The notes: generated by a model not told the origin, from the sequence alone. A DNA stretch of 64,000 bases from JAJDXO01 sp965207535 (GCA_965207535.1 CBDBMR010000016.1:62001-126000), one strand, 5' to 3'. Positions 19,582-28,324 are shown, counted from the first letter of the stretch. Made by a program: numbers and translations.

Positions 19582-20985
19582 ATGGCCGACTTGCCGACGG
19601 AGACCGAGGAAACGCCCGAAACCGGAGTCTCCGGGTCGGTTGCGGGACACCTCCCGGATGCCGCGGTCCTCGCCGTCAGCGGCGCCCTGGACGAAAACCG
19701 CATCGACGATGTGCGGGAATACGTCGAGAGCCTCCACCATGCCGAAGCCGCCGATCTGATCGAGCGGCTGCCGGGCGACAAGCGCGACCGGCTTGTCGGG
19801 CTGCTCTCGGACGGCTTCGACCCCAACGTCATGGCCGAACTCGACGAAACCGTCCTCGACGGCGTGGTCGACCGGTTGGGCCTCGATCAGGTGGCGCAGG
19901 TTGTCGCCGGCATGGACTCCGACGATGCCGTTGACGTCGTCGAGGAACTGGAAGACCACGAACGGCGGGAAGTGCTGGAGGCGCTGTCCGAATCCGACCG
20001 GACGCGGATCGAGGAAGGCCTTTCCTATCCGGAGGACAGCGCCGGCCGCCTGATGCAGCGGGAGACCGTTGCCGTGCCCAGCCATTGGACCGTCGGCCAG
20101 GCCATCGACTACATGCGCGAGACCGAGGACCTCACCACGCATTTCTTCGATCTCTTTCTGGTCGACCCCCGGCACCAGCCGGTCGGAACCATTCCGCTGA
20201 GCCGGGTGCTGCGGACCCAGCGGCACGTCGCCCTGAACGCCGTCATGTCGGCGGAGATCCGGAAAATCCCGGTGACCATGGACCAGGAGGAAGTCGCCTT
20301 CCTGTTCCGGCAGCGCGACCTCATTTCCGCGCCGGTGATCGACGAGGCCAACCGGCTGGTCGGCGTGATTACCGTCGACGACGTGGTCGACGTCATCCAC
20401 GAGGAGCACGAGGAGGACATCATGCGCCTGGCCGGCGTCGGCGAGGAGGACGACCTCTATGCCGCCATCTGGGCGACGGTGCGTTCACGCTCGACCTGGC
20501 TGTTCATTCATCTCATCGCCGCCGGCGCGGCGGCTGCCGTGGTCGGTATCTTCCGGGGCACCATCGAGCAGATGGTCGCCCTGGCGATCCTGATGCCGGT
20601 GGTGGCCGCCATGGGCGGCACCGCCAGCGTTCAAACGCTGACCGTCGCCGTGCGCGCCATCGCCATGCGCGAGCTTACCCCGGCCAACGCGTTTCGCACC
20701 GTGGGCAAGGAGATCATCGTCGGTTTCGCCAACGGTATTCTGTTCGCAATCATGATCGGACTTGCGACCTGGGCGTGGTTCGGCAGTCCCGAACTCGGCG
20801 GGGTCATCGGGTTGGCGATCATCATCAATCTGGTGGTCGCCGGGCTCGCGGGCAGCGCCTTGCCGGTGGTGCTGCAGCGCATGGGAGTGGATCCGGCGGT
20901 CGCCGGCAGCGCGCTGTTGACGTCGATCACGGATGTGGTGGGGTTCTATGTATTCCTCGGTCTGGCGGCGCTGTTGCTGCTTTGA
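19582..20985 (+). CDS. mgtE: magnesium transporter MgtE
   Basis: A 467-residue MgtE channel. The N-domain (to about residue 145) contains repeated ADLIERLPGDKRDRLVGLL and VDVVEELEDHERREVLEAL helices. Next come two CBS domains, about residues 150-275 (MQRETVAVPSHWTV, SAPVIDEANRLVGVITVDDV). The channel domain has five hydrophobic helices from about residue 295, with the pore motif LMPVVAAMGGTASVQTLTV. The acidic N and CBS domains sense cytoplasmic Mg2+ and close the pore. It lies 10 bp after maeB and probably shares its transcript. Confidence 0.95.
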   Translation: MADLPTETEETPETGVSGSVAGHLPDAAVLAVSGALDENRIDDVREYVESLHHAEAADLIERLPGDKRDRLVGLLSDGFDPNVMAELDETVLDGVVDRLGLDQVAQVVAGMDSDDAVDVVEELEDHERREVLEALSESDRTRIEEGLSYPEDSAGRLMQRETVAVPSHWTVGQAIDYMRETEDLTTHFFDLFLVDPRHQPVGTIPLSRVLRTQRHVALNAVMSAEIRKIPVTMDQEEVAFLFRQRDLISAPVIDEANRLVGVITVDDVVDVIHEEHEEDIMRLAGVGEEDDLYAAIWATVRSRSTWLFIHLIAAGAAAAVVGIFRGTIEQMVALAILMPVVAAMGGTASVQTLTVAVRAIAMRELTPANAFRTVGKEIIVGFANGILFAIMIGLATWAWFGSPELGGVIGLAIIINLVVAGLAGSALPVVLQRMGVDPAVAGSALLTSITDVVGFYVFLGLAALLLL

Positions 20986-21036
20986 CGCCCCTTCGCGGGA
21001 TTGAATTGGGCCACAAATACTGAGTATGGATGGGTC

Positions 21037-21375
21037 ATGTCCGCCGACATTCCTCAGCAGACCGGCGTCCCGAGCCGCCGCCGGCATTTCCTGGTCAGCT
21101 TCTGGCGCGGCGAGGAGCGGCTGTGGCGGGCCTATTGGCTGGTCGGCGTCTTCGGCAGTTGGGCGGTATCCACACTCGGCGTTCTGATGATCAATGCCGG
21201 GTTCTTGCCCTGGCCCCTGGGAATCGCGCTCTCCTTCGTCTATGCCCTGTACGTCGCGGTGGTCATCTGGCGGTGCGCTCCCAACAGCAATTGGCGGTGG
21301 TGGGGCATCGCCGCGCGGACGACCCTGGTTCTGAGCTTCGTCTTGGCCGTAGCCCGGCTTTTCGGCGTCGTCTAG
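21037..21375 (+). CDS. small membrane protein of unknown function
   Basis: A 112-residue protein with a short charged N-terminus (SRRRHFLVSFWRGEERLWRAYW) and three hydrophobic stretches, about residues 34-52, 55-75 and 88-110. Short proteins with a WRGE-rich entry followed by three helices are common but uncharacterised in alphaproteobacteria. ATG 21037 is preferred over the TTG at 21001. The gene ends eight bases before the SDR gene. Confidence 0.6.
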   Translation: MSADIPQQTGVPSRRRHFLVSFWRGEERLWRAYWLVGVFGSWAVSTLGVLMINAGFLPWPLGIALSFVYALYVAVVIWRCAPNSNWRWWGIAARTTLVLSFVLAVARLFGVV

Positions 21376-21382
21376 GGAGGAT

Positions 21383-22069
21383 ATGAGCGGCATGCCAACG
21401 GTTTTCATCACCGGCGCCAATCGGGGGCTGGGCCTCGAATTCGCGTCCCAGTACGCGGCCGACGGCTGGTCGGTCATCGCCACCTGCAGGAATCCGGACG
21501 GCGCGGCCGAATTGCACGGGCTCGCGGGCGGCATCGATGTCCATGCGCTCGACGTTTCCGACTTCGGCGCCATCGACGCGGTTGCGGCGGCGCTGGCCGG
21601 ACGGCCCATCGACCTGCTGATCAACAATGCCGGGCTGCTCGGCTCCACGGCCGGGTTCGGCGCCACCGACCCCGAAAGCTGGGAGGAACTGTTTCGGGTC
21701 AACGCCATGGCGCCCTTCAGGCTGACCGAGGGGCTGGTGGAGAATGTCGCCGCGTCCGGGCAAAAGAAGATCGTCGCCGTCACCTCGGCCATGGGGAGCA
21801 TTTCCGCAGGCGGCGGCGGGTACTATCCCTACCGGTCTTCCAAGGCGGCGCTCAACATGGTGATGAAGAGCCTGTCCACCGACCTCGCCGGGCGCGGCAT
21901 TATTGTCGCCGTGCTTCACCCGGGATGGGCGCGGACCGACATGGGAGGCGCCGGCGCCGCGGTCCCGGTTTCCGACAGCGTATCGGGAATGCGGCGGATC
22001 ATCGACCGGCTCGGACTTGACGACACGGGCACGTTCTGGGGATATGACGGCGGACGGCACGATTGGTGA
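21383..22069 (+). CDS. short-chain dehydrogenase/reductase (SDR) family protein
   Basis: A 228-residue classical-type SDR. The cofactor motif is TGANRGLG near residue 10 and the NNAG structural motif is at LLINNAGLLG. The catalytic Ser lies in AVTSAMGSIS and the YxxxK pair in YPYRSSKAAL. The PGWARTDMGG segment matches the substrate-loop region of small C-factor-like SDRs. The substrate cannot be predicted from sequence. It is the first of four same-strand genes (SDR, DsbA-like isomerase, enoyl-CoA hydratase, DUF1489) with 5-22-bp gaps, which suggests one operon. Confidence 0.88.
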   Translation: MSGMPTVFITGANRGLGLEFASQYAADGWSVIATCRNPDGAAELHGLAGGIDVHALDVSDFGAIDAVAAALAGRPIDLLINNAGLLGSTAGFGATDPESWEELFRVNAMAPFRLTEGLVENVAASGQKKIVAVTSAMGSISAGGGGYYPYRSSKAALNMVMKSLSTDLAGRGIIVAVLHPGWARTDMGGAGAAVPVSDSVSGMRRIIDRLGLDDTGTFWGYDGGRHDW

Positions 22070-22091
22070 GTGACCGGCGGAGGAGACGCAC

Positions 22092-22694
22092 GTGGCGGAC
22101 CCCATAGACATGTATTTCGATTTTGCCTCTCCTTACGGCTATCTGGCGTTGTTCCAGATCGACGCCATCGCGGAGAAGCACGAACGGTCCGTCAATTGGC
22201 GGCCCTACCTGCTGGGCGCGGTCTTCCAGCACAACGGTCAGCGCTCCCTGGTGGAGCAGCCGCTGAAAGGCGAGTACTCGCTCCACGATCTCGAGCGCTC
22301 GGCCCGGCTCCATGGCGTTGCGTTCAAGATGCCGGAGCCCTTTCCGATCCCCACGGTGGCGGCGGGGCGGGTGTTCTACTTCCTGCATGACCAGGACGAG
22401 CAATTGGCGCGGGATTTCGCCAAGGCCGCGATGACCGCGTTTTTCGCCGACGGGATCGATATCCGGCCCCGGGAAACCGTCGCCGAAATCGCCGGCGGGC
22501 TGGGGGCCGACGTTCAGGCCTGCATCGACGCGACCAACGATCAGTCCTACAAGGACCGGCTCCGCGACGAAACCCAGACCGCCATGGACCGCGGGGCCTT
22601 CGGCTCGCCCTATTTCATCGTCGACGGCGAGCCGTTCTGGGGCTGCGACCGGATGGAGATGATGGACCGGTGGCTCGAACAAGGCGGCTGGTAG
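22092..22694 (+). CDS. 2-hydroxychromene-2-carboxylate isomerase family (DsbA-fold) protein
   Basis: A 200-residue thioredoxin-fold protein of the HCCA isomerase/kappa-GST group. The N-terminus YFDFASPYGYLALFQID carries the active-site serine that replaces the CXXC of true DsbA proteins. The C-terminus has AFGSPYFIVDGEPFWGCDRM, the conserved FGxPxFVxxGExFWGxDR pattern. Related enzymes isomerise naphthalene-derived chromene carboxylates using glutathione. Given its location with SDR and hydratase genes, it may serve aromatic-acid catabolism, but this is inference. The start is GTG 22092. Confidence 0.88.
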   Translation: MADPIDMYFDFASPYGYLALFQIDAIAEKHERSVNWRPYLLGAVFQHNGQRSLVEQPLKGEYSLHDLERSARLHGVAFKMPEPFPIPTVAAGRVFYFLHDQDEQLARDFAKAAMTAFFADGIDIRPRETVAEIAGGLGADVQACIDATNDQSYKDRLRDETQTAMDRGAFGSPYFIVDGEPFWGCDRMEMMDRWLEQGGW

Positions 22695-22703
22695 GAGAAG
22701 CCG

Positions 22704-23504
22704 ATGCCTGAACCCGTCATCCTGACCGATACCGACGACCGGGGGGTTGCCACGGTCACCCTCAACCGCCCGGACAAGTTCAATACCTGGAACCCGGAGC
22801 TGCTCACAGCACTGGTTGATGGGCTTCAGGCCCTGGCCGGGGACGACGCGGTAAGGCTGCTGGTGTTGCGCGGCGCCGGCAAGCATTTCTCCGCGGGCGC
22901 CGACGTCAACTGGTTCAAGGAACTCGCCGAGGCGGGGCCGGACGTCCAGATGGAGGGCGCGGCGCTGTCGGTGGCCGCCATGCGCGGCCTGTTCGAATTC
23001 CCCAAGCCCACAATCGCCCTCATTCACAATGCGTGTTTCGGCGGCGCCACCGGCTATGCGGCCGGCTGCGATGTGGTCATCGCCTCCGAGGACGCCAAAT
23101 TCGCCATCACCGAAGTGCGCGTCGGCATTACACCGTCGCCCATACTTCCCCAGTTGATCGCCGCGCTCGGTGTCCGCCAAGCCAAACGGTATGCGGTTTC
23201 GGGGGAGACCTTCGATGTCCACCGGGCGAAGGAGATCGGCCTGGTGCACGAAATATGCCCGGTCGGCGGCCTGGATGAAGCGGCGGCGCCGGTCATCGAC
23301 GGATATTTGCGCAGCGGCCCGGTGGCGGTGGGGCGGACGAAGCGCCTGATCGGAGAAATCTCCGGCACGTTGATTTCGGACGCGATGGCCGAACAAATGG
23401 CCGAGATCAGCGCTTCGGGACGCTCGACCCCCGAAGGAATCGAGGGCTTTCAGGCGTTCTTGGGTAAACGGACCGCCGCCTGGTATCCCGACAAGGACGA
23501 ATAA
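22704..23504 (+). CDS. enoyl-CoA hydratase/isomerase family protein
   Basis: A 266-residue crotonase-fold protein. The first conserved block is LRGAGKHFSAGADVNWFKELAE, with the oxyanion-hole residues in SAGAD; the second, HNACFGGATGYAAGCDVVIASE, supplies the second oxyanion glycine. The following ITEVRVGITPSPI segment has glutamate in the expected position. Length is normal. It is probably involved in acyl-CoA degradation, such as the leucine/isovalerate type (methylglutaconyl-CoA hydratase-like), but the exact substrate is uncertain. It shares the SDR-led operon. Confidence 0.88.
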   Translation: MPEPVILTDTDDRGVATVTLNRPDKFNTWNPELLTALVDGLQALAGDDAVRLLVLRGAGKHFSAGADVNWFKELAEAGPDVQMEGAALSVAAMRGLFEFPKPTIALIHNACFGGATGYAAGCDVVIASEDAKFAITEVRVGITPSPILPQLIAALGVRQAKRYAVSGETFDVHRAKEIGLVHEICPVGGLDEAAAPVIDGYLRSGPVAVGRTKRLIGEISGTLISDAMAEQMAEISASGRSTPEGIEGFQAFLGKRTAAWYPDKDE

Positions 23505-23509
23505 CCCGA

Positions 23510-23947
23510 ATGTCCGTCAATCTTCTCCGAATGGCTGTCGGGATCGACAGCACCGGGCATCTCCGCCGGCGGCAGGCCGAGCGGCTGGAGGCTTACCGGC
23601 AGGAGCACGGCGAGGCGGTTCTCCGCACCTTTACGCGCAACGTGCCAAGGCGTGCCGGCGAACTGATCGACGGGGGATCCATCTATTGGGTCGTCAAGCG
23701 CTTCATCCGGGTCCGCCAGCGGATTCTCGGCGTCGACGAATTTCGCAACGACGAAGGCAAACGCCGGTGCTTCATCACCCTGGATCCCGAGTTGACGCCC
23801 GTCGAAATGCGCGCTCAGAAGCCGTTTCAGGGCTGGCGGTACCTGCGGCCCGAGGATTCGCCCCCCGATGTCCGGATTTCCCGGGAGCAATCCGAGGAGC
23901 TGCCGCCGGAGATGGCCCGGGACCTCCGGGAACTCGGCCTGATCTAG
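23510..23947 (+). CDS. DUF1489 family protein
   Basis: A 145-residue protein with the usual DUF1489 sequence, including VNLLRMAVG, the RTFTRNVPRRAGELIDGGSI block, YWVVKRFIRVRQRILGV and FQGWRYLRPEDSPPD. The family is nearly confined to alphaproteobacteria and has no assigned function. Charged and aromatic residues dominate and no membrane segment is visible, so it is probably cytoplasmic. It is the last gene of the SDR-led run, five bases after the hydratase. Confidence 0.85.
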   Translation: MSVNLLRMAVGIDSTGHLRRRQAERLEAYRQEHGEAVLRTFTRNVPRRAGELIDGGSIYWVVKRFIRVRQRILGVDEFRNDEGKRRCFITLDPELTPVEMRAQKPFQGWRYLRPEDSPPDVRISREQSEELPPEMARDLRELGLI

Positions 23948-23979
23948 CCGGACGCAAGGTCCCCTCGCCGCATTGGGTT

Positions 23980-24115
23980 CCCTCTCCCCCTTCTTCAGGG
24001 GGAGAGGGTTAGGGTGAGGGGGTGGAAGTTCGTGGATACCCCGGACAAGCCGGGGCATGACGAGCTTCTTTGATACAGCATATGCGTCATACGCCGCTTT
24101 ATGCGGGGTATCCAG
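23980..24115. repeat. cluster of palindromic intergenic repeats
   Basis: At 23980-24008 there is a perfect-looking inverted repeat (CCCTCTCCCCC / GGGGGAGAGGG). From 24032 to 24115 a composite element follows: hairpin ATACCCCGG/CCGGGGCAT, a 30-nt linker GACGAGCTTCTTTGATACAG, and a second hairpin ending GCGGGGTATCCAG. A closely related composite is at 61031 and others at 55668 and 63469. No gene is seen in this gap. Confidence 0.8.
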
Positions 24116-24231
24116 GGCGTCCGTGCCCCGCAAGCAATTGTTAACAATTCGGATTTCATACTTTTAGCCTGTCCCGGCGGCAATCGGGTGCAAGCGTTGG
24201 GCGGTGCGAGACTGAAATCGGAGCGGGAAAA

Positions 24232-24468
24232 ATGCTTCAGTACAACACCCACGATCTGCAGGTCTTCGAAATTGCGGTCTACAATCGCGACGTCCGCGCG
24301 GCGGTGAAGGAAAACCGGAGCCATTCGCTGTACGGCGATCACTGGGCCGATGTCCAACGCCACGACGTGACCGCGCGCAACGAATCGGAAGCCCGCGACA
24401 TGATCGCCGACCGCTTCCCGCCCGCGGAGGGTTTTGTTGTCGAGGAGATGATCCCGAGCGGGCTTTAG
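24232..24468 (+). CDS. small conserved-looking protein of unknown function
   Basis: A 78-residue protein rich in charged residues, with NTHDLQVFEIAVYNRDVRAA near the start and ERFPP-like ending RFPPAEGFVVEEMIPSGL. No signal peptide or membrane segment is present. Codon use is like that of neighbours and an ATG with a purine-rich GAGCGGG upstream is available, so I treat it as real. I do not recognise a function. Confidence 0.55.
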   Translation: MLQYNTHDLQVFEIAVYNRDVRAAVKENRSHSLYGDHWADVQRHDVTARNESEARDMIADRFPPAEGFVVEEMIPSGL

Positions 24469-24525
24469 GGACGCCGCCCTCAAAGAAGCGATAGGAATCG
24501 AAACCGTCGCCGCCCGGCCATATCA

Positions 24526-25635
24526 CTAATCGGTTAACCGGCTTGCGACCGCGTCGGCCAGCGCGAGCGAGGCCGTCAGCCCGGGCGATTCGATGCCGAA
24601 CATGTTGACCAGGCCGGCAACGCCGTGATCCTCGGGACCGCTGATGACGAAATCCCTGGCCGGTTCCCCGGGCGCCTGAATCTTGGGCCGGATCCCCGAA
24701 TAGCCCGGCTGCAGCGCCCCGTCCTCCAGCTGGGGCCAATATTTGCGGACCGCTTCATAGAAGACCTCGCCCCGGCGGGGATCGACCTCGTAGTCGATTT
24801 CGTCAATCCACTCGACATCGGGGCCGAAGCGGGCCTGGCCGCCCATATCCAAGGTCAGATGCACCCCGAGCCCGGCCTGCTCCGGGACCGGGTAGATCAA
24901 GCGGCTGAACGGCGCCTTGCCGCCCAGCGTGAAGTAATTTCCCTTGGCGTAGTAGGCGGCCGGAACGTGTTCGGCCGGCAATCCGTCGATACGGGCGGCG
25001 ATATGGGGCGCGTGAAGCCCGCCGCAATTGACGACCATGTCGCAGGCGAGCGTCATCGGCTGCTCGCCGCCGGTCTCCAGGTGCAGCGCGCCGCCGGCGG
25101 CGGCCCCCCCCCGGGTCACCGGCGTGTTGAAGGCGATGACCGCCCCGGCATCCTCGGCATCTCCCTGGTAGGCCAGCATCAAGCCGTGACTGTCGATGAT
25201 GCCGGTGGAGGGAGACAGCAGGGCGGCGGCGGCCCGCAGGGCGGGTTCCATGTCCCTCAATGCTGGTTGTTCGATCCAGGCGAGATCTGTGACGCCGTTT
25301 TCGGCCGCCTTCCGGCGGATGTCCTCGAGGGTATCGAGCTGATCCGTGCCGGTTGCGACGATCAGCTTCTGGCACTTCCGATGGGCCACCCCATGGCTTT
25401 CGCAATATTCATACAGCCGATGCTTGCCCTCGACGCAGGTCAGCGCCTTGACGCTGCCGGCCGGATAATAGATGCCGGCGTGGATGACCTCGCTGTTGCG
25501 GGAGCTGGCGCCGGTTCCGATGGCGTCCGCCGCCTCGAGGATGATCACCTCACGGCCCGCCATGGCCATTGTCCGCGCCACGGCCAATCCCACCACGCCG
25601 GCGCCGATTACCGCGCATTCGATCCGTTCGGTCAT
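24526..25635 (-). CDS. L-2-hydroxyglutarate oxidase (LhgO)-like FAD-dependent oxidoreductase
   Basis: A 369-residue protein of the DAO/LhgO family. The FAD-binding motif is VIGAGVVGLAVARTMAMAG near residue 9. The signature IGTGASSRNSEVIHAGIYYP is characteristic of L-2-hydroxyglutarate dehydrogenases and separates it from glycerol-3-phosphate or sarcosine oxidases. The C-terminus has GYSGIRPKI and NMFGIESPGLTASLALAD. L-2-hydroxyglutarate is converted to 2-oxoglutarate with electrons going to FAD. It is divergent from the GST at 25698, with only 62 bp between. Confidence 0.85.
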   Translation of the reverse strand: MTERIECAVIGAGVVGLAVARTMAMAGREVIILEAADAIGTGASSRNSEVIHAGIYYPAGSVKALTCVEGKHRLYEYCESHGVAHRKCQKLIVATGTDQLDTLEDIRRKAAENGVTDLAWIEQPALRDMEPALRAAAALLSPSTGIIDSHGLMLAYQGDAEDAGAVIAFNTPVTRGGAAAGGALHLETGGEQPMTLACDMVVNCGGLHAPHIAARIDGLPAEHVPAAYYAKGNYFTLGGKAPFSRLIYPVPEQAGLGVHLTLDMGGQARFGPDVEWIDEIDYEVDPRRGEVFYEAVRKYWPQLEDGALQPGYSGIRPKIQAPGEPARDFVISGPEDHGVAGLVNMFGIESPGLTASLALADAVASRLTD

Positions 25636-25697
25636 TGTCTCATGATGCCCGAGCGGTATGGTTATGCAAACAAAGCGTGACGCGACGGGGAGAGAGA

Positions 25698-26510
25698 ATG
25701 AAGCTCTACAAATCGGGGAATTCCATCTGCACCCAGAAGGTGTTCATCACCCTCGACGAAAAGGGTCTCGATTACGACACCCACAACATCAACCTGTTCG
25801 ACAACGAGCAGTTCGATCCCGAATACCTCAAGCTGAACCCCAAGGGCGTGGTGCCGACACTCGTCGATGACGGCAAGGTCATCGTCGAATCGACCCTGAT
25901 CTGCGAGTACCTGGACGACATATGTCCCGAACCATCCCTGGTGCCGGACGATGCCTATGGAAAGGCGCGGATGCGGATGTGGTCCAAGTACGTCGACGAA
26001 GGCATTTTCGAAGCTACCCGCGAAATCAGCTTCTCGGCCATGTTCCGGGAAAGGATGAAGTCCATGCCGGAGGAGAAGCGCCGGCAGCGGTTCAAGAGCG
26101 CCGGTGATGCGTCGCGGGGCGCTCGGTTCAAGTCCACATTCGAGGAGGGCACCGAGTCGCCTTACGTATTCCAGGCGATCGCCAACTTCGAGAAGTTGTT
26201 CAAGAACCTGGAGCAGGCGCTCGACGAGTCCGGCGGGCCGTGGATCCTGGGGGAAACCTACAGCCTCGCCGATATCAATTTGATGCCCTATGTGGCGCGG
26301 ATCGAATATTTGACATTGCTGGACGTTTGGATCGCCGGCCGGCCGTCGTCCCAAGCTTGGTGGGCACGGGCCAAGGAACGGCCGAGCTTTCGGGAGTGCG
26401 TGCCCGGACGGCTGACCGAGGACGACATATCCTCCATGGCCGAGTACGGCGCCAAGATCCGGGACCGAGTGGCGGAACGGCGCCGGGAATATCTCGACGG
26501 CCTTCAATAG
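25698..26510 (+). CDS. glutathione S-transferase family protein
   Basis: A 270-residue GST. The N-terminal thioredoxin-like domain has KLYKSGNSICTQKVFITLDEKGLDY, and GVVPTLVDDGKVIVESTLICEY binds the gamma-glutamyl part of glutathione. The C-domain includes GETYSLADINLMPYVARIEYL, the usual helix N-cap. The serine in NSICTQK occupies the catalytic position. ATG 25698 is clearly the start (GGGGAGAGAGA upstream); the open frame upstream is noise. It is not particularly similar to the GST at 13815, so the two are not a recent duplication. Confidence 0.88.
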   Translation: MKLYKSGNSICTQKVFITLDEKGLDYDTHNINLFDNEQFDPEYLKLNPKGVVPTLVDDGKVIVESTLICEYLDDICPEPSLVPDDAYGKARMRMWSKYVDEGIFEATREISFSAMFRERMKSMPEEKRRQRFKSAGDASRGARFKSTFEEGTESPYVFQAIANFEKLFKNLEQALDESGGPWILGETYSLADINLMPYVARIEYLTLLDVWIAGRPSSQAWWARAKERPSFRECVPGRLTEDDISSMAEYGAKIRDRVAERRREYLDGLQ

Positions 26511-26562
26511 ATGTCCGGCGGCCTGCCCGCCTTGGGGGGAAGGGCGCGAGGGAGCGCTTGTC

Positions 26563-26704
26563 CCCTCTCCCCCTTCTTCAGGGGGAGGGGGTCACAAGAG
26601 ATGAGGGCGGTATGAAATCCTAACCCCCTCACCCAGCTACGGGTAGGCTCGGCGTTCGCCTCGCCAACCCTCCGCATCCCTCTCCCTCCAGGGGAGAGGG
26701 AACC
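26563..26704. repeat. palindromic intergenic repeats incl. CTCACCCAGCTACGG element
   Basis: A CCCTCTCCCCC-type inverted repeat at 26563-26590 resembles those at 23980 and 61136. From 26623 to 26704 a second element starts CCCCCTCACCCAGCTACGG and ends with a CCCTCTCCC/GGGGAGAGGG hairpin. The same element occurs in inverted orientation at 55491-55570. Confidence 0.75.
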
Positions 26705-26749
26705 GAAAAAGGGGGTGAGGGTGTTTCAGCTTCAATGGGGAGAACCAAC

Positions 26750-27133
26750 ATGGCCAAGCGCAAGAGTATTGAAATCGACGGGTTCAAGCATTCGAACCCC
26801 ATCCCGGCGGCGAGCCTGCTCGGCAATTTGCTGATGAGCGGATTGCTGAGCGGCAAGGACCCGGAGACCGGCGGCATGCCGGAATCGCTGGACGAGCAAA
26901 TGGACAACGCGTTTGGCCATATCCAGGCGGTGGTCGAAGCAGCCGGCGGCACCACGGACGACATCGTCAAGATCAACGTCTGGCTCAAGGACCCGGCCCG
27001 TCGGTCCGAGGTCAACCGCCCCTGGGTGGAGATGTTCCCCGATGAGGATGCCCGGCCGGCCCGGCATACGCACCAGCTTCACGCCGGCGGCGACGCGCTG
27101 ATACACGTCGACGTTACGGCGGTCATCGGCTGA
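26750..27133 (+). CDS. RidA/YjgF family protein
   Basis: A 127-residue member of the RidA superfamily, which includes imine/enamine deaminases. Features: SNPIPAASLLGNLLMSG at the start, EQMDNAFGHIQAVVEAAGGTTDDIVKINVWL in the middle and RPARHTHQLHAGGDALIHVDVTAVI at the end. The active-site arginine seen in true RidA (in RxxxxV near residue 105) is here replaced by a histidine-rich stretch (RHTHQL), so it is likely a divergent subgroup. ATG 26750 is chosen for its GGGAG site over 26735. A second, unrelated RidA is at 45672. Confidence 0.75.
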   Translation: MAKRKSIEIDGFKHSNPIPAASLLGNLLMSGLLSGKDPETGGMPESLDEQMDNAFGHIQAVVEAAGGTTDDIVKINVWLKDPARRSEVNRPWVEMFPDEDARPARHTHQLHAGGDALIHVDVTAVIG

Positions 27134-27146
27134 GCCCGGCGCCGCT

Positions 27147-27208
27147 AGAGCCGATTCACATGTTTTGACGAAACCGCGCCGTGGTTCCGTCAAAACATGA
27201 CCCGATCT
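27147..27208. repeat. 62-bp palindromic repeat, copy 2
   Basis: Identical to the copy at 9559-9620 except for positions 4-6 (AGAGCCG instead of AGATCGG). It starts and ends at CTAG and lies between a RidA gene and a DUF3179 gene. The hairpin arms CATGTTTTGACGAAACC / GGTTCCGTCAAAACATG are intact. Confidence 0.8.
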
Positions 27209-27275
27209 AGAAGCATCACCGAGACGTGATGTGTAGTGAGTTGAAGCAGGTTCAGGGCGGGCCCACATTTCCCCC

Positions 27276-28289
27276 ATGAGCAACACGCCCCCGCATGTCC
27301 TTGCGCGCGCCCGCCGGATGGCTGTTTCGAGCGTCCTGGCCGGCGCTCTCGTCGCCTTGACGGCCGCGGCCGCCTCCGCGAGCCCACTATTCTGGAAATT
27401 CGAGTGGCCGGCCACGGATTTCAGCAAGAAGTCGGTCGAATATTCCGAGATCATTTCCGGCGGCCCGCCCAAGGATGGCATCCCGTCCATCGACAATCCC
27501 AAATTCGAGCCGGCCAGGGATGTGCGCGGCCTCAAGGATACCGTGCCGGTGATCAGCTTCACCATGAACGGCGAAGCCAAGGCCTATCCCCTCGGCATCC
27601 TGATGCGCCACGAGATCGTCAACGACAAGGTCGGCGGTATTCCGGTCGCGGTCACCTATTGCCCGCTGTGCAACTCGGCGATCGTGTTCGACGCCCGGGT
27701 CGACGGCAAGGTCCTGGAATTCGGCACCACCGGCAAGCTTCGTAATTCGGATCTGGTGATGTACGACCGGACCACCGAGAGCTGGTGGCAGCAGTTCCTG
27801 GGCGAGGCCATCATCGGCGAACTCACCGGCACGCAATTGAAGATGCTCCCGTCGCGTATCGAGAGCTTCGCGAAATTCAAGGCCCGGTTCCCCGAGGGGA
27901 CCGTGTTGAAACCCGCCATTCCCTTCGGCGGCCGGGGCGGCGGCAATCCGTATGTCGGCTATGACACGGCTGCCCGCCCGTTCCTCTATCGCGGTCCGCT
28001 GCCGAGCGGGATTCCCGCCATGGCCCGGGTCATCGCCGTCGGGAATCAGGCCTGGACGATGGAGCTTCTCCGCGAGAAGAAGCGGATCGAGGCGGGTGAT
28101 ATCGTCATGACCTGGGAAATGGGCCAGAATTCCGCCCTCGACAGCCGCGACATCTCCCGGGGCCGCGATGTGGGCAACGTCGTGGTGCAAAGGAAAACCG
28201 CGAACGGCATGGTCGACATCGTTCACGACATCACCTTTGCCTTCGTATTTCACGCTTTCCGCCCCGACGGCACGATCCACAAGAGCTAG
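27276..28289 (+). CDS. exported DUF3179 protein
   Basis: A 337-residue protein. A hydrophobic N-terminal segment (SSVLAGALVALTAAAASA) ends at about residue 36, a probable signal peptide. The mature part is DUF3179, identified by KAYPLGILMRHEIVND, the cysteine motif VTYCPLCNSAIVFD and ESWWQQFLGEAIIG. The CxxC pair (PxCxxC) suggests a redox or metal function, but none is known. The gene is flanked by a palindromic repeat on the left and a strong terminator-like hairpin on the right, so it is a single-gene unit. Confidence 0.85.
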   Translation: MSNTPPHVLARARRMAVSSVLAGALVALTAAAASASPLFWKFEWPATDFSKKSVEYSEIISGGPPKDGIPSIDNPKFEPARDVRGLKDTVPVISFTMNGEAKAYPLGILMRHEIVNDKVGGIPVAVTYCPLCNSAIVFDARVDGKVLEFGTTGKLRNSDLVMYDRTTESWWQQFLGEAIIGELTGTQLKMLPSRIESFAKFKARFPEGTVLKPAIPFGGRGGGNPYVGYDTAARPFLYRGPLPSGIPAMARVIAVGNQAWTMELLREKKRIEAGDIVMTWEMGQNSALDSRDISRGRDVGNVVVQRKTANGMVDIVHDITFAFVFHAFRPDGTIHKS

Positions 28290-28324
28290 AAGCCGGGGGA
28301 CCTCTTTGCGCGTGTTGTTTTGAG

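Noticed and set aside
23948..24231. Regularly spaced palindromes considered as a CRISPR array.
   Set aside because: No repeat-spacer periodicity, and no cas genes anywhere in the window.
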